A program made the position numbers and the translations under genes. Of a stretch of 53,467 nucleotides of DNA, positions 33,426 through 42,085 are shown piece by piece. Origin of the DNA: JAJPXI01 sp045595705 (GTDB lineage Bacteria > Bacillota > Clostridia > Oscillospirales > Oscillospiraceae); contig JAZOBA010000006.1 in the NCBI GenBank assembly GCA_045595705.1, positions 1-53,467 on the forward strand. The letters are read 5' to 3'. Numbering within the stretch: the stretch's first letter is position 1; every line of letters begins with the position of its first letter. Below the pieces are notes generated by a model that was given only the letters and a program-made list of their open reading frames with translations, searched no databases and was not told where the DNA came from.

Positions 33426-34169
33426 ATGTTTACATTGCAAGGAAGAACCTGCGTGTTCGCAGGAGCCACCGGTATGGTGGGACGCGGTGCCGTCAAGGCA
33501 ATGGTTGAGGCCGGTATGAATGTGGTTATGGTGACTCATAATCCCGAAGGAGCCGAAGAAGTAATAAAGTCCATGGAGGGGAAACCGGGACGTTGCATAG
33601 CAATGAGCAACAAGCAGGGCGATGATGTGATTTTCCGGGCTGTGGAGGAAATGTTCGGTTCGGTGGACGTGATTATTTCAAACACCGGTGGATTCAATGC
33701 TCCCAAGAAATTTGAAGAAATTACCGAGGAAGAAATGACCCGGAAAATTAACTTTCAGGTGGTCGCCGCCATGACCATGGTCCGGGAGGCAATTCCGTTT
33801 TTGGAGCGCAGCAAGGCACCCCGTGTGCTGCTGATGGCCAGTGCCGGTGCGCAGGACGGTTTCCAGGGGGAAAATCTTTGCGACAGCGTGGCCCGTGGCG
33901 CAGTGATCAGCATGACTTACTGTCTGGCCAGAGAGCTTGCCGATCGCGGTATTACCGTGAACTGTATCGCCAAGAGCGCTCTGGTCAATGACCATCCGCC
34001 CCATGCTCCTCAGCATATGGACACCGAAACGCTGAAAGACAGTGTGCCCTTGGGGCGCATCGGAACCAACGATGAGTTTGGCGCCGCAGTGGCCTATCTG
34101 GCCAGTGAAGAGGCTGGCTTTGTCACCGGTCAGGTGCTGAATCTGTCCGGCGGTCTGCATATCGGATAA
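33426..34169 (+). CDS. SDR-family protein lacking the usual catalytic Tyr and Lys
   Basis: A 247-residue short-chain dehydrogenase/reductase by fold: cofactor loop GATGMVGRG (14-22), an SNTGG strand at the NAG position, a Ser in MASAGAQ, and the C-terminal GFVTGQVLNLSGG. In the usual YxxxK helix, alignment on LAREL gives DSVAR, so Tyr is replaced by Asp and Lys by Arg. It should bind NAD(P) but may not catalyse the classical reaction. It could be a dehydratase-like, non-catalytic or differently arranged enzyme. It is a single-gene unit with its own promoter and terminator. No substrate can be assigned. Confidence 0.8.
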   Translation: MFTLQGRTCVFAGATGMVGRGAVKAMVEAGMNVVMVTHNPEGAEEVIKSMEGKPGRCIAMSNKQGDDVIFRAVEEMFGSVDVIISNTGGFNAPKKFEEITEEEMTRKINFQVVAAMTMVREAIPFLERSKAPRVLLMASAGAQDGFQGENLCDSVARGAVISMTYCLARELADRGITVNCIAKSALVNDHPPHAPQHMDTETLKDSVPLGRIGTNDEFGAAVAYLASEEAGFVTGQVLNLSGGLHIG

Positions 34170-34178
34170 AAGAGTGAT

Positions 34179-34215
34179 AAAAACGGGAGGTATCACACGA
34201 TGCCTCCCGTTTTTG
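34179..34215. terminator. Bidirectional terminator between SDR and hydrolase genes
   Basis: AAAACGGGAGG pairs with CCTCCCGTTTTT across a 12-base loop, with A/T runs on both sides. It serves two convergent genes. Confidence 0.85.
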
Positions 34216-34223
34216 CATACATA

Positions 34224-35216
34224 TCAGCTCAGGTGCTTGTTGATAAAGGATTCTACGGTGGACCAGTACAGGTCGGGTTCCATCGAGGCGGAGACGCCGT
34301 GTCCGGCGCCCGGGACAGTCAGTTTTTCCTTTTCTGCACTGGCACAGGCCTCGTAGACCTGATCCAGCATGGAGTACGGAACAAAGGTGTCTTTCTCACC
34401 ATGGATGAACAGCATGGGAACTTCGGCCTTTTTCAGTTGTTCCACGGAAGAGGATTCCTGGAAACCGTATCCGGCACGCAGTTGGCATATCAAATCGGTC
34501 GTGTACATCAAGGGGAACTCGGGGGCACTGAACAGGGCCTTCAGCTGCAGAGAAAACTCGTCCCAGACCGAGGTGTAACCGCAATCTTCTACGATGCATT
34601 TGACCTGCTGGGGGAGGTCTTCTCCGGCTGTCATCATGACGGTGGCGCCGCCCATGGATACGCCGAACAACACGATTTCGGCGTCCGGATCGCGGGTGAT
34701 CAATTGGTTGACCCAGCCAAGGAGGTCCTTTCGCTCCGGCCAGCCCATTCCGTAGTATTCACCCTCGCTTTCGCCGTGGGCGCGGGCATCGGGAACGAGA
34801 ACCGAGCATCCCATGTTGTAAAACTGCCGGGCATATCCAAACATCTGCTCGGAATTTCCGGCATAGCCGTGGCAGACGATAGCGTAGCGATGGGAGTTTT
34901 CCAGAGGGAAAAACCGCCCCTTCAGGGTCAGACCGTCTTCGGCGGTCAAAGCGACAGTCTCTCCGGTTTCAAACCAGAGGGCGGCCTCTTTGTGGAATGC
35001 CTGCAGGCGCTCAATCTGGGCAAGACTTTTGCCGGAGGATGGATCGGTGTCGTTAAAGTGTTCCGGAGGGATCAGATCAATCAGGGTATACTTTGCCTGA
35101 GGGTTGAGGGCAAAATCAAACATCAAATTGCTGATTAAAAGCACGGCAATCACAAAGATTGCGAGAATTGTGACCAGTATGATATTCAGTTTCTTTCGGT
35201 TTACTTTGTCGAACAT
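34224..35216 (-). CDS. Membrane-anchored alpha/beta hydrolase
   Basis: A 330-residue protein. An uncleaved N-terminal membrane helix (about 10-31) anchors it, with the enzyme on the outside by the positive-inside rule. The fold markers are HGYAGNSEQ (oxyanion region), the nucleophile elbow GVSMGG, the acid HGEKDTFVP and the histidine GAGHGVS. It resembles the bacterial YqkD/Bem46-like hydrolase group of serine esterases or peptidases. The gene is single, convergent with the SDR gene, and divergent from the aldo/keto reductase gene. Substrate is unknown. Confidence 0.85.
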   Translation of the reverse strand: MFDKVNRKKLNIILVTILAIFVIAVLLISNLMFDFALNPQAKYTLIDLIPPEHFNDTDPSSGKSLAQIERLQAFHKEAALWFETGETVALTAEDGLTLKGRFFPLENSHRYAIVCHGYAGNSEQMFGYARQFYNMGCSVLVPDARAHGESEGEYYGMGWPERKDLLGWVNQLITRDPDAEIVLFGVSMGGATVMMTAGEDLPQQVKCIVEDCGYTSVWDEFSLQLKALFSAPEFPLMYTTDLICQLRAGYGFQESSSVEQLKKAEVPMLFIHGEKDTFVPYSMLDQVYEACASAEKEKLTVPGAGHGVSASMEPDLYWSTVESFINKHLS

Positions 35217-35319
35217 AGGGGGTTCCTCCCGAAACAGTTTCTGAACAAAGGATACGGGTTTCCCGGCGGAAAGTCAAGGGCGGCAGATTTGATTTGGTGC
35301 ACGGGGCGAACAGAAGGGC

Positions 35320-35348
35320 TTGTGTCCGGACGGAAGTTGGGGTAAAAT
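35320..35348 (+). promoter_or_regulatory. Promoter of the aldo/keto reductase gene
   Basis: TTGTGT (35320-35325), 17 bases and TAAAAT (35343-35348) lie 28 bases before the ATG at 35377. Confidence 0.6.
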
Positions 35349-35376
35349 CGGAGCAATAAGTTTTGTGAGGTGGCCT

Positions 35377-36555
35377 ATGAACTATCGTCAGGATAAATAC
35401 GGAAACGATATATCCATTCTGGGCTTTGGCTGTATGCGCTTTCCCCGCACCATGGGAAAGATTGATATGGCAGAGACCGAGCGGGAGATTCTGACCGCAA
35501 TCCGGGAAGGGGTCAATTATTTTGATACCGCGTACATTTATCCCGGCAGTGAGGCCGCTTTGGGTGAGATCCTTCACAAAAACGGTCTGCGGGATAAGGT
35601 GTACATTGCCACCAAACTGCCCCACTATCTGGTGCGCAGTGAGGATGGGCCGGAAAAGATTTTCTTGGAAGAGCTGAAACGGCTGAAAACCGACCACGTG
35701 GATTACTACCTAATGCATATGTTGGCCGATGTGGACACATGGGAGCGTATGAAAGAGCTGGGTATCATCCGGTGGCTGGAAGAGAAGAAAGCCAGCGGGG
35801 CCATTCGTCAGGTGGGTTTTTCCTACCACGGAAATTCTGAGATGTTCTGCAAACTGGTGGATGCCTATGACTGGGATTTCTGTCAGATACAGTACAACTA
35901 CATGGATGAGCACTCCCAGGCCGGTCGGCGTGGCTTGAACTATGCCCACGAAAAGGGATTGCCTGTCGTGATCATGGAGCCGCTGCGGGGCGGTAAACTG
36001 GTCAGCCGTCTGCCCGAGGAGGCAAAGCGGATTTTTGCGGAGTATCCCATCAAGCACACTCCGGCCCAGTGGGCATTCCGCTGGCTTTGGAATCAGAGCG
36101 AGGTCACCTGCGTTCTGTCCGGCATGAACTCCGACGCGATGGTGCGGGATAATATTCAGACGGCATCTACAGTGGAAGTGGGAGAACTGGGTCCGGCGGA
36201 GGAAGAGATGCTGCATCGGGTGGTGTCTGCCATCAATGCTAAGATGAAGGTGGGGTGTACCGGCTGCGGATACTGTATGCCCTGCCCGAAAAACGTGGAT
36301 ATTCCGGGCACCTTTTCGGCCTATAACCGACGCTACAGCGAGGGGAAATTCTATGGATTGGTGGACTACGCCATGTGTACCGCTTTGCGAAAGACCCCTA
36401 CGTCGGCTTCCAACTGCGTGGGGTGCGGACTCTGTGAGCAGCATTGCCCTCAGCAGATTTCGATCCGCGAACATCTGAAGGCGGCTGCAAAAGAGATGGA
36501 AGGTCCGTTATACCGTGGAGCCCGAAAATTGAATCAGATTTTCAAAGCATTTTAA
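35377..36555 (+). CDS. Aldo/keto reductase with C-terminal 4Fe-4S ferredoxin domain
   Basis: A 392-residue protein started at ATG 35377, with GTGAGGTGG upstream; the longer in-frame ATG at 35320 overlaps the promoter. The N-terminal (beta/alpha)8 domain shows GFGCMRFP, FDTAYIYPGSE with the catalytic Asp and Tyr, KLPHY with the Lys, and DYYLMHM in place of the usual His strand. From about 305 the C-terminal part has CTGCGYCMPCPKNVDIP and CVGCGLCEQHCPQQI, typical of iron-sulfur binding. Such fusions are common in anaerobes and are thought to move electrons between ferredoxin-type carriers and a carbonyl substrate. The substrate is not known. Confidence 0.9.
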   Translation: MNYRQDKYGNDISILGFGCMRFPRTMGKIDMAETEREILTAIREGVNYFDTAYIYPGSEAALGEILHKNGLRDKVYIATKLPHYLVRSEDGPEKIFLEELKRLKTDHVDYYLMHMLADVDTWERMKELGIIRWLEEKKASGAIRQVGFSYHGNSEMFCKLVDAYDWDFCQIQYNYMDEHSQAGRRGLNYAHEKGLPVVIMEPLRGGKLVSRLPEEAKRIFAEYPIKHTPAQWAFRWLWNQSEVTCVLSGMNSDAMVRDNIQTASTVEVGELGPAEEEMLHRVVSAINAKMKVGCTGCGYCMPCPKNVDIPGTFSAYNRRYSEGKFYGLVDYAMCTALRKTPTSASNCVGCGLCEQHCPQQISIREHLKAAAKEMEGPLYRGARKLNQIFKAF

Positions 36556-36556
36556 T

Positions 36557-36595
36557 AAAACGGAGCCGCTCCAGTGAAGCGGCTCCGTTAAGTTT
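36557..36595. terminator. Terminator between aldo/keto reductase and GtrA genes
   Basis: AACGGAGCCGCT pairs with AGCGGCTCCGTT across CCAGTGA. It serves convergent genes; the T-run is short (TTAAGTTT) on the plus strand and clearer (TTTTAT) on the minus strand. Confidence 0.75.
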
Positions 36596-37022
36596 ATTGT
36601 TTGACTGCGGTGTCGATACTTTTTCCAAAGACCACAAAACGGTGGTACAGGAACTCAGTGGAAAAGTTGACCAACATGGTCAGGACCAGCACCAGATATT
36701 CATTCCACATGATGCCATAAGAGGGTTCGGTCAGAGCGGCGGTCCACCAGGTGGACAGAGGAGTGAATACCACATAGTAAAGAGCGACCTTCATCATGGC
36801 GATGGGAATATTGTTGGCTGATTTGAAGGTGAATTTTCGGTTCAGCGTAAAATTCCAGACCACCGAGAGCACCAGAGAAATCAGGTAGGCGACCCAATAG
36901 GTTAGGGTCAGAAGTTCGTTGAGCAGGGTGAAACTGGCGATCTGAATGATGCCGGCACTGGCGGAAAACAGGACGAATTTGATTGTGCGGATCAGTTCTT
37001 TTTTTGTAGATTCGGTTACCAT
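36594..37022 (-). CDS. GtrA-family membrane protein
   Basis: A 142-residue protein with four membrane helices and the GtrA pattern: an N-terminal KFVLFSASAGIIQIASF helix, WNFTLNRKFTF after helix 2, and NFSTEFLYHRFVVF at the C-terminus. GtrA proteins are thought to flip polyprenyl-linked sugars or to help glycosyltransferases of the cell envelope. The gene stands alone; no glycosyltransferase is next to it. AAGGAG precedes the ATG at 37022. Confidence 0.85.
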   Translation of the reverse strand: MVTESTKKELIRTIKFVLFSASAGIIQIASFTLLNELLTLTYWVAYLISLVLSVVWNFTLNRKFTFKSANNIPIAMMKVALYYVVFTPLSTWWTAALTEPSYGIMWNEYLVLVLTMLVNFSTEFLYHRFVVFGKSIDTAVKQ

Positions 37023-37105
37023 GACAATGCTCCTTTTTGTTCTGTGAAGGAAGTGGGAACAAAATTATTATACAAAAAATGGAGATTGGTGTCAAATTGC
37101 TCTCA

Positions 37106-37126
37106 TTTTGGTGCCGGTGGCCGGAC
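37106..37126 (-). repeat. Fragment of the 3' end of tRNA-Leu(CAA) (attachment-like)
   Basis: TTTTGGTGCCGGTGGCCGGAC is an exact 21-base copy of 37186-37206, the 3' end of the tRNA-Leu gene plus 3 bases of its terminator. It lies 80 bases downstream of the tRNA on the minus strand. Confidence 0.7.
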
Positions 37127-37152
37127 AGCGACTCGCTTCGCCCGCAGAAAAG

Positions 37153-37189
37153 AAAAACGGGACCACTCCAAAGGAGTGCTCCCGTTTTT
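37153..37189 (-). terminator. Terminator of tRNA-Leu(CAA)
   Basis: AAAAACGGGA-CC-ACTCC pairs with GGAGT-GC-TCCCGTTTTT. On the minus strand it directly follows the CCA of the tRNA and ends in TTTTTCTTTT. Confidence 0.85.
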
Positions 37190-37206
37190 GGTGCCGGTGG
37201 CCGGAC
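37186..37206 (-). repeat. 21-base repeat at the 3' end of tRNA-Leu(CAA), copy in the tRNA
   Basis: This is the parental copy of the fragment at 37106-37126. Together they flank 59 bases that hold only the terminator. Confidence 0.7.
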
Positions 37207-37275
37207 TCGAACCGGCACGCTGTCGCCAGCGGTGGATTTTGAGTCCACTACGTCTACCAATTCCATCACACCGGC
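37189..37275 (-). tRNA. tRNA-Leu (anticodon CAA)
   Basis: The minus-strand gene starts GCCGGTG and ends CACCGGC-A-CCA. The anticodon arm GTGGA-CTCAAAA-TCCAC gives CAA, and the long variable arm (GCTGGCGACAGC) marks a class II leucine tRNA. The T arm is GCCGG-TTCGAGT-CCGGC. CCA is encoded. Confidence 0.95.
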
Positions 37276-37291
37276 AAAAGTGTGCTTTGAT

Positions 37292-37320
37292 AGTATACAA
37301 CAAAATGAAGAGGCTTGCAA
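37292..37320 (-). promoter_or_regulatory. Promoter of tRNA-Leu(CAA)
   Basis: On the minus strand TTGCAA (37320-37315), 17 bases, TATACT (37297-37292). Confidence 0.7.
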
Positions 37321-37363
37321 GAGTTTTGTTTTATCCTGATAAAATTTGTTTTCAGATTGTAAA

Positions 37364-37392
37364 TTGTTTTTTTAAATAATGTGTGGTATGAT
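37364..37392 (+). promoter_or_regulatory. Promoter of the lipoprotein/two-component operon
   Basis: TTGTTT (37364-37369), 17 bases, TATGAT (37387-37392), 40 bases before the chosen GTG start. Confidence 0.55.
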
Positions 37393-37432
37393 AATCTATC
37401 ATAGTATATTCAGACGGAAAGGGGTGTCCGTT

Positions 37433-38800
37433 GTGCGAAATAAAGTAATAAAAATGATTCTTGCGCTGGGGATGCTTTTTGTGCTTTCCGGCTGTATTTC
37501 CCAATCCGGCGAAAGTATGTACGCCTTGCCGCAATTCCCGGATAAATATCTGGAGTTGCAGGAGACCATTTCCGACGTTATGAAAAAATTAGGGGCGGAA
37601 TATGCGGCACCGTCTTCGGGCAGCAATATGCAGACCATTCAGTTGCAGGATCTGGACGCAGATGGACAGAGAGAATCTGCCGTGGCCTTTTTCCGTGTGG
37701 CAAATGCCGAAAAACCGCTGAAGCTCTATGTGTTCAAGCAAGACCCGACCACCGGCGCGTATGAGACCGAATGGGTCATTGAAGGAGAAGGCGCCGGTAT
37801 TTACTCGGTGGCCTTTGAGGACCTGGGAGGCACGAAAGGGAAGGAAATCATTGTGTGCTGGCAGATCAGCACCAAGGTTCAAGCTCTGACCGCATACTCG
37901 CTGCAGGGTGATGGCGATGTGGTGGAACTGATGCGAAGCGGTTACACCAAATATGCAATAACCGATCTGGACCGGGATAACGACAAGGAGATTGTTCTGG
38001 TACAGATGGATGCGGCGGAGGGGAACAGCCGTGCCGAACTGTATAATTACGGTAACGGTCTGATGGTACTTACCTCTTCGGCTCCCTTATCCTTACAGTT
38101 GACCGAGATCGAGTCGGTCAAAGCGGGCAGTCTGACGAATCTGGCACCGGCCCTGTTCATTTCCTCGAATTTCGGAGAATATGAGGGACGGGTTACCGAT
38201 GTGATTTCGCTGAATAACGGTGTGTTGACCAACTTGACCATGGATGATGCCACCGGGATGAGTGTCAGCACCATCCGGTACTATGCCGATTTTCAGGACG
38301 CCAACGGCAGAGACATTAACGGCGACGGTATTTTGGAACTGCCCATTTCCGAGATGCTTCCTCCGGCAGGGAATACGGTGGAGCCGCAGTATCTGCTGCA
38401 TTGGGCGCAATACGGAGAAGAAGGTCTGCCGCTTCACGTATACACGACGTTCCACTGCCATGAGGATGGCTGGTATCTGATCCTTCCGGAAAGCTGGAAA
38501 GGTTTGGTCACTGCGGCGCGCAAGGAGTACAGCAACAGTACTATTTCAGAGCGCGCAGTCAGTTTTTATTACCTGCAGGACGAGACCGCTCAGCCGGAAG
38601 AATTTCTGACCGTGTACCGTCTGACCGGTACCAACCGAGCCTATCGAGCTGCGATCGATAACCGGTTCATTTTGTTCGAGGATAGCGACGTGATCTATGC
38701 CGCGAAGTTCTGGGACATCGATTGGGACTGCGGTTTGGACAGTTCGGATCTGTTGGGCCGATTTAACCGCATCAAAGTAGACTGGTCTGCCGAAAACTGA
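37433..38800 (+). CDS. Lipoprotein with Asp-rich VCBS/FG-GAP-like repeats
   Basis: A 455-residue protein. I choose GTG 37433, about 8 bases behind GGAAAGGGG; it gives a clean lipoprotein signal (MRNKVIKMILALGMLF then lipobox LSGC). The mature part contains calcium-binding-like loops DLDADGQRES, DLDRDNDKEI and DINGDGILEL, spaced as in VCBS/FG-GAP beta-propeller repeats. It is exported and lipid-anchored. The gene is followed after 48 bases by a response regulator and a sensor kinase gene, so it may be a sensor or target of that pair. Binding partner unknown. Confidence 0.75.
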   Translation: MRNKVIKMILALGMLFVLSGCISQSGESMYALPQFPDKYLELQETISDVMKKLGAEYAAPSSGSNMQTIQLQDLDADGQRESAVAFFRVANAEKPLKLYVFKQDPTTGAYETEWVIEGEGAGIYSVAFEDLGGTKGKEIIVCWQISTKVQALTAYSLQGDGDVVELMRSGYTKYAITDLDRDNDKEIVLVQMDAAEGNSRAELYNYGNGLMVLTSSAPLSLQLTEIESVKAGSLTNLAPALFISSNFGEYEGRVTDVISLNNGVLTNLTMDDATGMSVSTIRYYADFQDANGRDINGDGILELPISEMLPPAGNTVEPQYLLHWAQYGEEGLPLHVYTTFHCHEDGWYLILPESWKGLVTAARKEYSNSTISERAVSFYYLQDETAQPEEFLTVYRLTGTNRAYRAAIDNRFILFEDSDVIYAAKFWDIDWDCGLDSSDLLGRFNRIKVDWSAEN

Positions 38801-38848
38801 GATATGGAGGCAGAAATGCCGTCCGAACAATAATAAGGGGGTACTCCC

Positions 38849-39538
38849 ATGAAAAAAGTTCTGGTACTGGAAGATGAAGCCAATATCCGCAGTTTTGTGG
38901 TCATTAACCTGAAGCGTGCCGGATATGAGACCATTGAGGCCGACTGCGGTGAGCAGGCGCTGGAACAACTGAAGAAACACCCTGACATCAAGGTGGCCCT
39001 TTTGGATATTATGCTGCCCGATATTGACGGCTTTGAAGTCTGCCGTCGCATCCGTGCCAGCAACAATAAGATTGGTATTATCATGTTGACTGCCCGCACG
39101 CAGGAGATGGACAAGGTGACCGGCCTGATGACCGGTGCGGACGACTATGTGACCAAACCCTTTTCTCCCGCCGAGTTGACCGCCCGTGTGGATGCGTTGT
39201 TCCGCCGGGCCGGAGGGGATGAGCCGGTGGTCAACGCCGGTGAAATCAGCCAGCCGCCCTTCCTGCTGAATACCCGCAACCGTACCTTGGAAAAGGACGG
39301 CCAGCGCATCAAGCTGACGCAGGTGGAGTACAACATCATCAAACTGTTTATGGACAACCCCGGAAAGGCATTGGCCCGCGAGGAGATCCTCGATACAGTC
39401 TGGGGTTCCGAATACTTCGGAGAGCTGAAGATCGTGGACGTTAACATCCGCCGTCTGCGTATCAAAATCGAAGACGATCCGCAGAATCCCAGTTATATCA
39501 CAACGGTTTGGGGCTTCGGCTATAAGTGGGGATTCTGA
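38849..39538 (+). CDS. OmpR/PhoB-family response regulator
   Basis: A 229-residue regulator with AAGGGGGT as ribosome site. The receiver domain has the acidic pair EDE (9-11), phospho-acceptor Asp in LLDIMLPD (about 53), Thr in MLTART and Lys in VTKPFSP. A winged-helix DNA-binding domain follows (FLLNTRNRTLEKDGQRIKLTQVEYNIIK; later VDVNIRRLRIKIEDDP and TVWGFGYKW). It is the partner of the kinase gene 40 bases downstream. Target genes are not evident; the upstream lipoprotein gene is the first candidate. Confidence 0.95.
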   Translation: MKKVLVLEDEANIRSFVVINLKRAGYETIEADCGEQALEQLKKHPDIKVALLDIMLPDIDGFEVCRRIRASNNKIGIIMLTARTQEMDKVTGLMTGADDYVTKPFSPAELTARVDALFRRAGGDEPVVNAGEISQPPFLLNTRNRTLEKDGQRIKLTQVEYNIIKLFMDNPGKALAREEILDTVWGSEYFGELKIVDVNIRRLRIKIEDDPQNPSYITTVWGFGYKWGF

Positions 39539-39578
39539 TTTTTACGGAAAATAAATAAGCAGAAAGGGGGACACACAC

Positions 39579-41012
39579 GTGAAGAGGAAGCGATCCAAAG
39601 GCATCGGCGGCATTCGGAAACGTTGGATGCTCAACTCCATTGCCGTTGTGGTTATTATCGCGTTTGTGGCAGTTGCTGCATTCTCTGCAGCCATGGCCAG
39701 CTATTACTATACCAGTGTGTCCACCGGTCTGAAAAACACCGCTGCCGCGGCGACCGGCTTTCTGGAGGATTATACCGAAAGCGAGTACCGGGCTTATGTC
39801 AGCCGTTATGTATCCACCTTTGAGATGAAGGAGCATCTGGAACTGCAATTTTTGAACCGATATGGCAGTGTTCAGCAGTCCACATCCGGTCTGATGGCCA
39901 ATATTTACCCCGGGACGCAGGATATTACGGATGCCATTACGACCCAGGATGTCGGAATTTGGTCGGGCAAGGACCCTAACACCGGAGAGCGGATCATGGC
40001 CGTGTCCTCGCCCGTGATTTACAGCGGCAATGTGGTTGGCGTCATGCGCGTGGTGACCTCTTTGCGCTTGGTGGATCAGCAGATCCTGACCACCGTTCTG
40101 GCGGCCTGCGCAGTTGCATTGATCGTTCTTGCCGTCGTGTATTTTTCCAACCTGTATTTTGTTCGCTCCATTGTGGAGCCGGTGGCCGGTATTACCGAAA
40201 TTGCAAAGAAAATTGCAAACGGAAGCTACGGTATCCGGATGGAAAAGAAGCATGAAGATGAGATTGGCGATCTGACCGATGCCATCAACGATATGTCGCT
40301 GAAAATTGCGCAGTCGGAAAAGACCCAGTCGGAATTTATTTCCTCAGTCTCCCACGAATTGCGCACGCCCCTGACTGCCATCAATGGCTGGGCGGAAACC
40401 ATCATGAATGGTGAAGTGCGGGACTCTGATGATGTAAAAAAGGGCATGGGCATCATCGTATCGGAAGCGCGCCGACTGACCAACATGGTGGAGGAACTTC
40501 TGGAATTCTCGCGTATCGAAGACGGTCGCTTTACCCTAACCGTGGAGCCTATGGACTTAAAAGCCGAGCTGGAGGATGCCGTATATACCTATCGCGAATT
40601 CTTCCGCCGGGAAGGTCTGGTTTTGAATTATGACGACGGTGACGAGGAGTTCCCACCCATTACCGGCGATCCCGAGCGTATGCGGCAGGTGTTCTGCAAT
40701 CTGCTGGATAACGCCTCCAAGCACGGCGGCAGCGGAAAACGGATCGATGTGGCGGTGCGCCGGGATGCAGATTATGCCGTCATCACCATTCGGGATTACG
40801 GCCCGGGTGTACCTCAGGAAGAACTGCCCCATGTGAAATACAAGTTTTACAAAGGATCCTCCAAGGCAAGAGGCTCCGGTATCGGTTTGGCGGTCTGCGA
40901 CGAGATTGTTTCCCGCCACAGCGGCAAACTGGATATCGGAAATGCCGAAGGGGGAGGCTGCATTGTTACCGTTCGTCTGCCCATTGACATGGCGGCAGAA
41001 AGTGGAACATAA
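39579..41012 (+). CDS. HAMP-containing sensor histidine kinase
   Basis: A 477-residue kinase starting at GTG 39579 behind AAAGGGGG. It has membrane helix 1 (about 16-40), an extracytoplasmic sensor of about 120 residues, helix 2 (about 168-193), a HAMP domain (RSIVEPVAGITEIAKK...), the HisKA box SVSHELRTPLTAINGW with the phospho-His, and an HATPase with NLLDNASKHGG, RDYGPGVP and GSGIGLAV. The layout is that of PhoR/ResE/WalK-type kinases. The sensor domain is small and of unknown ligand. Confidence 0.95.
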   Translation: MKRKRSKGIGGIRKRWMLNSIAVVVIIAFVAVAAFSAAMASYYYTSVSTGLKNTAAAATGFLEDYTESEYRAYVSRYVSTFEMKEHLELQFLNRYGSVQQSTSGLMANIYPGTQDITDAITTQDVGIWSGKDPNTGERIMAVSSPVIYSGNVVGVMRVVTSLRLVDQQILTTVLAACAVALIVLAVVYFSNLYFVRSIVEPVAGITEIAKKIANGSYGIRMEKKHEDEIGDLTDAINDMSLKIAQSEKTQSEFISSVSHELRTPLTAINGWAETIMNGEVRDSDDVKKGMGIIVSEARRLTNMVEELLEFSRIEDGRFTLTVEPMDLKAELEDAVYTYREFFRREGLVLNYDDGDEEFPPITGDPERMRQVFCNLLDNASKHGGSGKRIDVAVRRDADYAVITIRDYGPGVPQEELPHVKYKFYKGSSKARGSGIGLAVCDEIVSRHSGKLDIGNAEGGGCIVTVRLPIDMAAESGT

Positions 41013-41027
41013 GTTCGATAAAATCCT

Positions 41028-41055
41028 TGCCTTTTGCACCAAGGTGTGCTAAAAT
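41028..41055 (+). promoter_or_regulatory. Promoter upstream of the DUF1385 gene
   Basis: TTGCCT (41028-41033), 16 bases, TAAAAT (41050-41055) with an extended TG motif before the -10 box. It lies 41 bases before ATG 41097. Confidence 0.55.
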
Positions 41056-41096
41056 CCATTCTATGAAACGTGTTATCGAACACGGAAGGAGTCTGT

Positions 41097-42065
41097 ATGT
41101 CGAAGCAACCCGAATCCTGTCCTGCCTTTCGCACCACCATTGGCGGACAGGCGCTGATTGAAGGAATTATGATGCTTGGCCCCGATAAGCGGGCCACCGT
41201 TGTGCGCAAGCCGGACGGCGAGCTGGAGGTCAAATTGCAGCCCCGCAAGGCCATTAAGGACAAGCACCCCATTCTGGGTTGGCCCTTGATTCGTGGCGTA
41301 GTCAATTTCGGCAGTTCCATGATCAACGGTGTGCGCGAGTTGTTCTGGTCGGCCGATTTCTATCCCGAAGACGAGCAGCCTCAGGAACCCTCCAAGTTTG
41401 ACCTTTGGCTGGAGAAAAAACTGGGGAACGAGAAGGCAACGTCGGTGGTTATGGCCATTGCAGCCATCATCGCTGTAGCATTTTCGGTGGGACTGTTTTT
41501 CCTGCTTCCCACCTTTATTGCCGGCTTCTTCAGTAAATTGCATAACAGCGCGCTTCTGCACAATGTAATTGAGGGCGTGATCCGCATTGTTATTTTTATG
41601 CTATATCTGATTCTGATTTCTCGCATGAAGGATATGCGCCGGGTGTTCTCTTATCACGGTGCCGAGCATAAGAGCATTTTCTGCTATGAAGCCGGGCTTC
41701 CTCTGACGGTTGAAAATGTGCGCAAGCAGCCTCGCCATCATCCCCGCTGCGGCACCAGCTTTCTGTTTGTGGTTATTGTCGTGTCCATTCTTTGCTCCAG
41801 CGTGGTTTTCACCTATGTGGAGTGGAGCAACATGTGGGTGCGTTTCGGACTTCATCTGATTCTTCTGCCCATCGTGGTGGGTATCAGCTATGAATTTAAC
41901 CGTCTTGTCGGCCGCTATGACAACGCTTTGACCCGATTTCTGACCAAACCCGGTTTGTGGATGCAGAATTTTACTACCTTTGAACCGGACGATTCCATGA
42001 TTGAGGTGGGTATCGAGGCACTGCGCCTTGTAATCCCGGAAGAGCAGGGAAAAGACACTTGGTAA
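41097..42065 (+). CDS. DUF1385 membrane protein (YqhQ-like)
   Basis: A 322-residue protein started at ATG 41097, with GGAAGGAG 7 bases upstream; the GTG at 41070 has no site. The N-terminus shows the family signature GGQALIEGIMMLGPDK. Several membrane helices follow, with a central FSYHGAEHKSIFCYE segment and HHPRCGTSF, whose His, Glu and Cys could bind metal. DUF1385 proteins are conserved beside prmC and prfA in Firmicutes; here prmC follows after 20 bases. Molecular function is not known. Confidence 0.85.
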   Translation: MSKQPESCPAFRTTIGGQALIEGIMMLGPDKRATVVRKPDGELEVKLQPRKAIKDKHPILGWPLIRGVVNFGSSMINGVRELFWSADFYPEDEQPQEPSKFDLWLEKKLGNEKATSVVMAIAAIIAVAFSVGLFFLLPTFIAGFFSKLHNSALLHNVIEGVIRIVIFMLYLILISRMKDMRRVFSYHGAEHKSIFCYEAGLPLTVENVRKQPRHHPRCGTSFLFVVIVVSILCSSVVFTYVEWSNMWVRFGLHLILLPIVVGISYEFNRLVGRYDNALTRFLTKPGLWMQNFTTFEPDDSMIEVGIEALRLVIPEEQGKDTW

Positions 42066-42085
42066 ATTAGATGAGGTGAGTCGAT

